A stretch of DNA of 64,000 nt from Bdellovibrio bacteriovorus (GTDB lineage: Bacteria; Bdellovibrionota; Bdellovibrionia; Bdellovibrionales; Bdellovibrionaceae), in NCBI RefSeq assembly GCF_002208115.1, contig NZ_CP020946.1:3472001-3536000 (forward strand). Reading direction: 5' to 3'. Every line of letters begins with the position of its first letter. The stretch's first letter is position 1. Below are positions 63,682 through 64,000 of the stretch, piece after piece. The notes beneath the pieces were generated by a model. The model had not been told where the DNA came from, made no database searches, and saw nothing but the letters and a program-made list of their open reading frames with translations. The translations under genes were made by a program, and so were the position numbers.

Positions 63682-64000
63682 ATGGAACTGGATTGGCTGA
63701 AACGCTGGAAGCTTTATTCTCCGAAAAATATCGCCATTAAAGATGGCGATACGGGCCGTGAATTTTCCTACGCTGATTTTTTCGATCTGGCCAACGCCGG
63801 AGCGCACGTGCTGCACGAAAAGTTCGGCATCTGCAAAGGGGACCGTGTGGCGGTCCTGGCCACCAACGAACTGGAATACGTGTTTCTGTTCTTTGCTTTG
63901 CAACGCCTGGGCGCCATCATGGTGCCGGTCAACTTCCGCCTGACCCAGCGAGAGGTCAATCACATCGTCGCCGACTCTTCGCCAAAACTGGTTTTGTTCC
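63682..64000 (+). CDS. AMP-dependent synthetase/acyl-CoA ligase, 5' part
   Basis: Only the first 106 codons are in the window; the gene continues past the right edge. The reading MELDWLKRWKLYSPKNIAIKD, then FSYADFFDLANAGAHVL and GDRVAVLATNELEYVFLFFALQRLGAIMVPVNFRL is the N-terminal domain of ANL-family ligases that activate fatty or aryl acids to acyl-CoA or acyl-ACP. An AGAAGG site lies six bases before the ATG. The gene follows the FabH-like gene closely and probably feeds or uses its acyl substrate. The adenylation core motifs lie outside the window. Confidence 0.9.
   Translation, partial: MELDWLKRWKLYSPKNIAIKDGDTGREFSYADFFDLANAGAHVLHEKFGICKGDRVAVLATNELEYVFLFFALQRLGAIMVPVNFRLTQREVNHIVADSSPKLVLF

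Noticed and set aside
1-64000. CRISPR array, prophage, insertion sequence or toxin-antitoxin pair
   Set aside because: No regularly spaced repeats, transposase, phage structural gene or typical toxin-antitoxin pair is seen. The HNH gene is of the stand-alone chromosomal type.

Overview
The window is chromosomal DNA of a Gram-negative, aerobically respiring bacterium. It resembles a Bdellovibrio-like member of Bdellovibrionota, by inference from protein character; no rRNA is present to confirm it. Supporting signs are several predicted lipoproteins, an outer-membrane barrel, a PBP1C plus alpha-2-macroglobulin pair, an AmpG-type permease, many two-component proteins and glycine-rich RRM proteins. 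Genes are tightly packed and often overlap by ATGA, GTGA or TAATG. No gene-free stretch exceeds 300 bases. I see no phage, insertion sequence or CRISPR array.

Layout. 1-5.8 kb (minus): the start of a TsaC/Sua5 gene, the tesA-ybbA-ybbP-like trio, an RRM protein, YajQ and SlyD, with a heavily structured spacer at 5178-5284. 5.9-9.9 kb (plus): an operon of HNH nuclease, GNAT acetyltransferase, divergent adenosine-deaminase-fold protein and AmpG-type permease. 10-13 kb (plus): NDH-2, a type III polyketide synthase, a small membrane protein and tRNA-Ser(GGA). A small element with inverted repeats and a four-helix-bundle (S23/IVS type) gene follows. 13.8-16.5 kb (minus): a coupled SDR, VCBS/ASPIC and SnoaL operon. 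16.6-18.4 kb (plus): methyltransferase, glutathione peroxidase and ArsC-like reductase. 18.4-21.6 kb (minus): a hybrid histidine kinase and its sigma-54 activator.

21.7-27.3 kb is rich in RNA-handling genes (two DEAD-box helicases, an RRM protein, IF-1) with a DHFR-like reductase and a DadA-type dehydrogenase between them. 27.3-36.4 kb is mixed housekeeping: Tpx, an SLT lipoprotein, RsmG, BenE, a SpoIIAA-like protein, pirin, a DUF899 protein, an APH-type kinase, an M14 peptidase, a quinone reductase and Rnk. 36.6-41.9 kb holds a PhnD-type lipoprotein divergent from HPt, hybrid kinase and receiver genes, which look like one signalling module. 42.3-49.8 kb carries pbpC and a thioester-containing alpha-2-macroglobulin. 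50-53.9 kb has a 40-residue membrane peptide, SodC, a fumarylacetoacetase-type hydrolase, a barrel protein, an orphan membrane domain and MaiA.

53.9-59.8 kb (minus) is a complete caa3 oxidase operon: cytochrome c, SCO, subunits II, I, III and IV, and heme O synthase. The window ends with two alpha/beta hydrolases, a FabG-type reductase, a FabH-like enzyme that has lost two of its three catalytic residues, and the start of an acyl-CoA ligase.

The points most worth a second look are: start codons buried in perfect hairpins (tesA, the SDR gene, the histidine kinase gene); the degenerate FabH; the deaminase-fold protein with a changed substrate residue; the PhnD/HPt/kinase module; the type III PKS with its unknown membrane partner; and the inverted-repeat element beside tRNA-Ser. 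No single one of these is clearly a new system from sequence alone.
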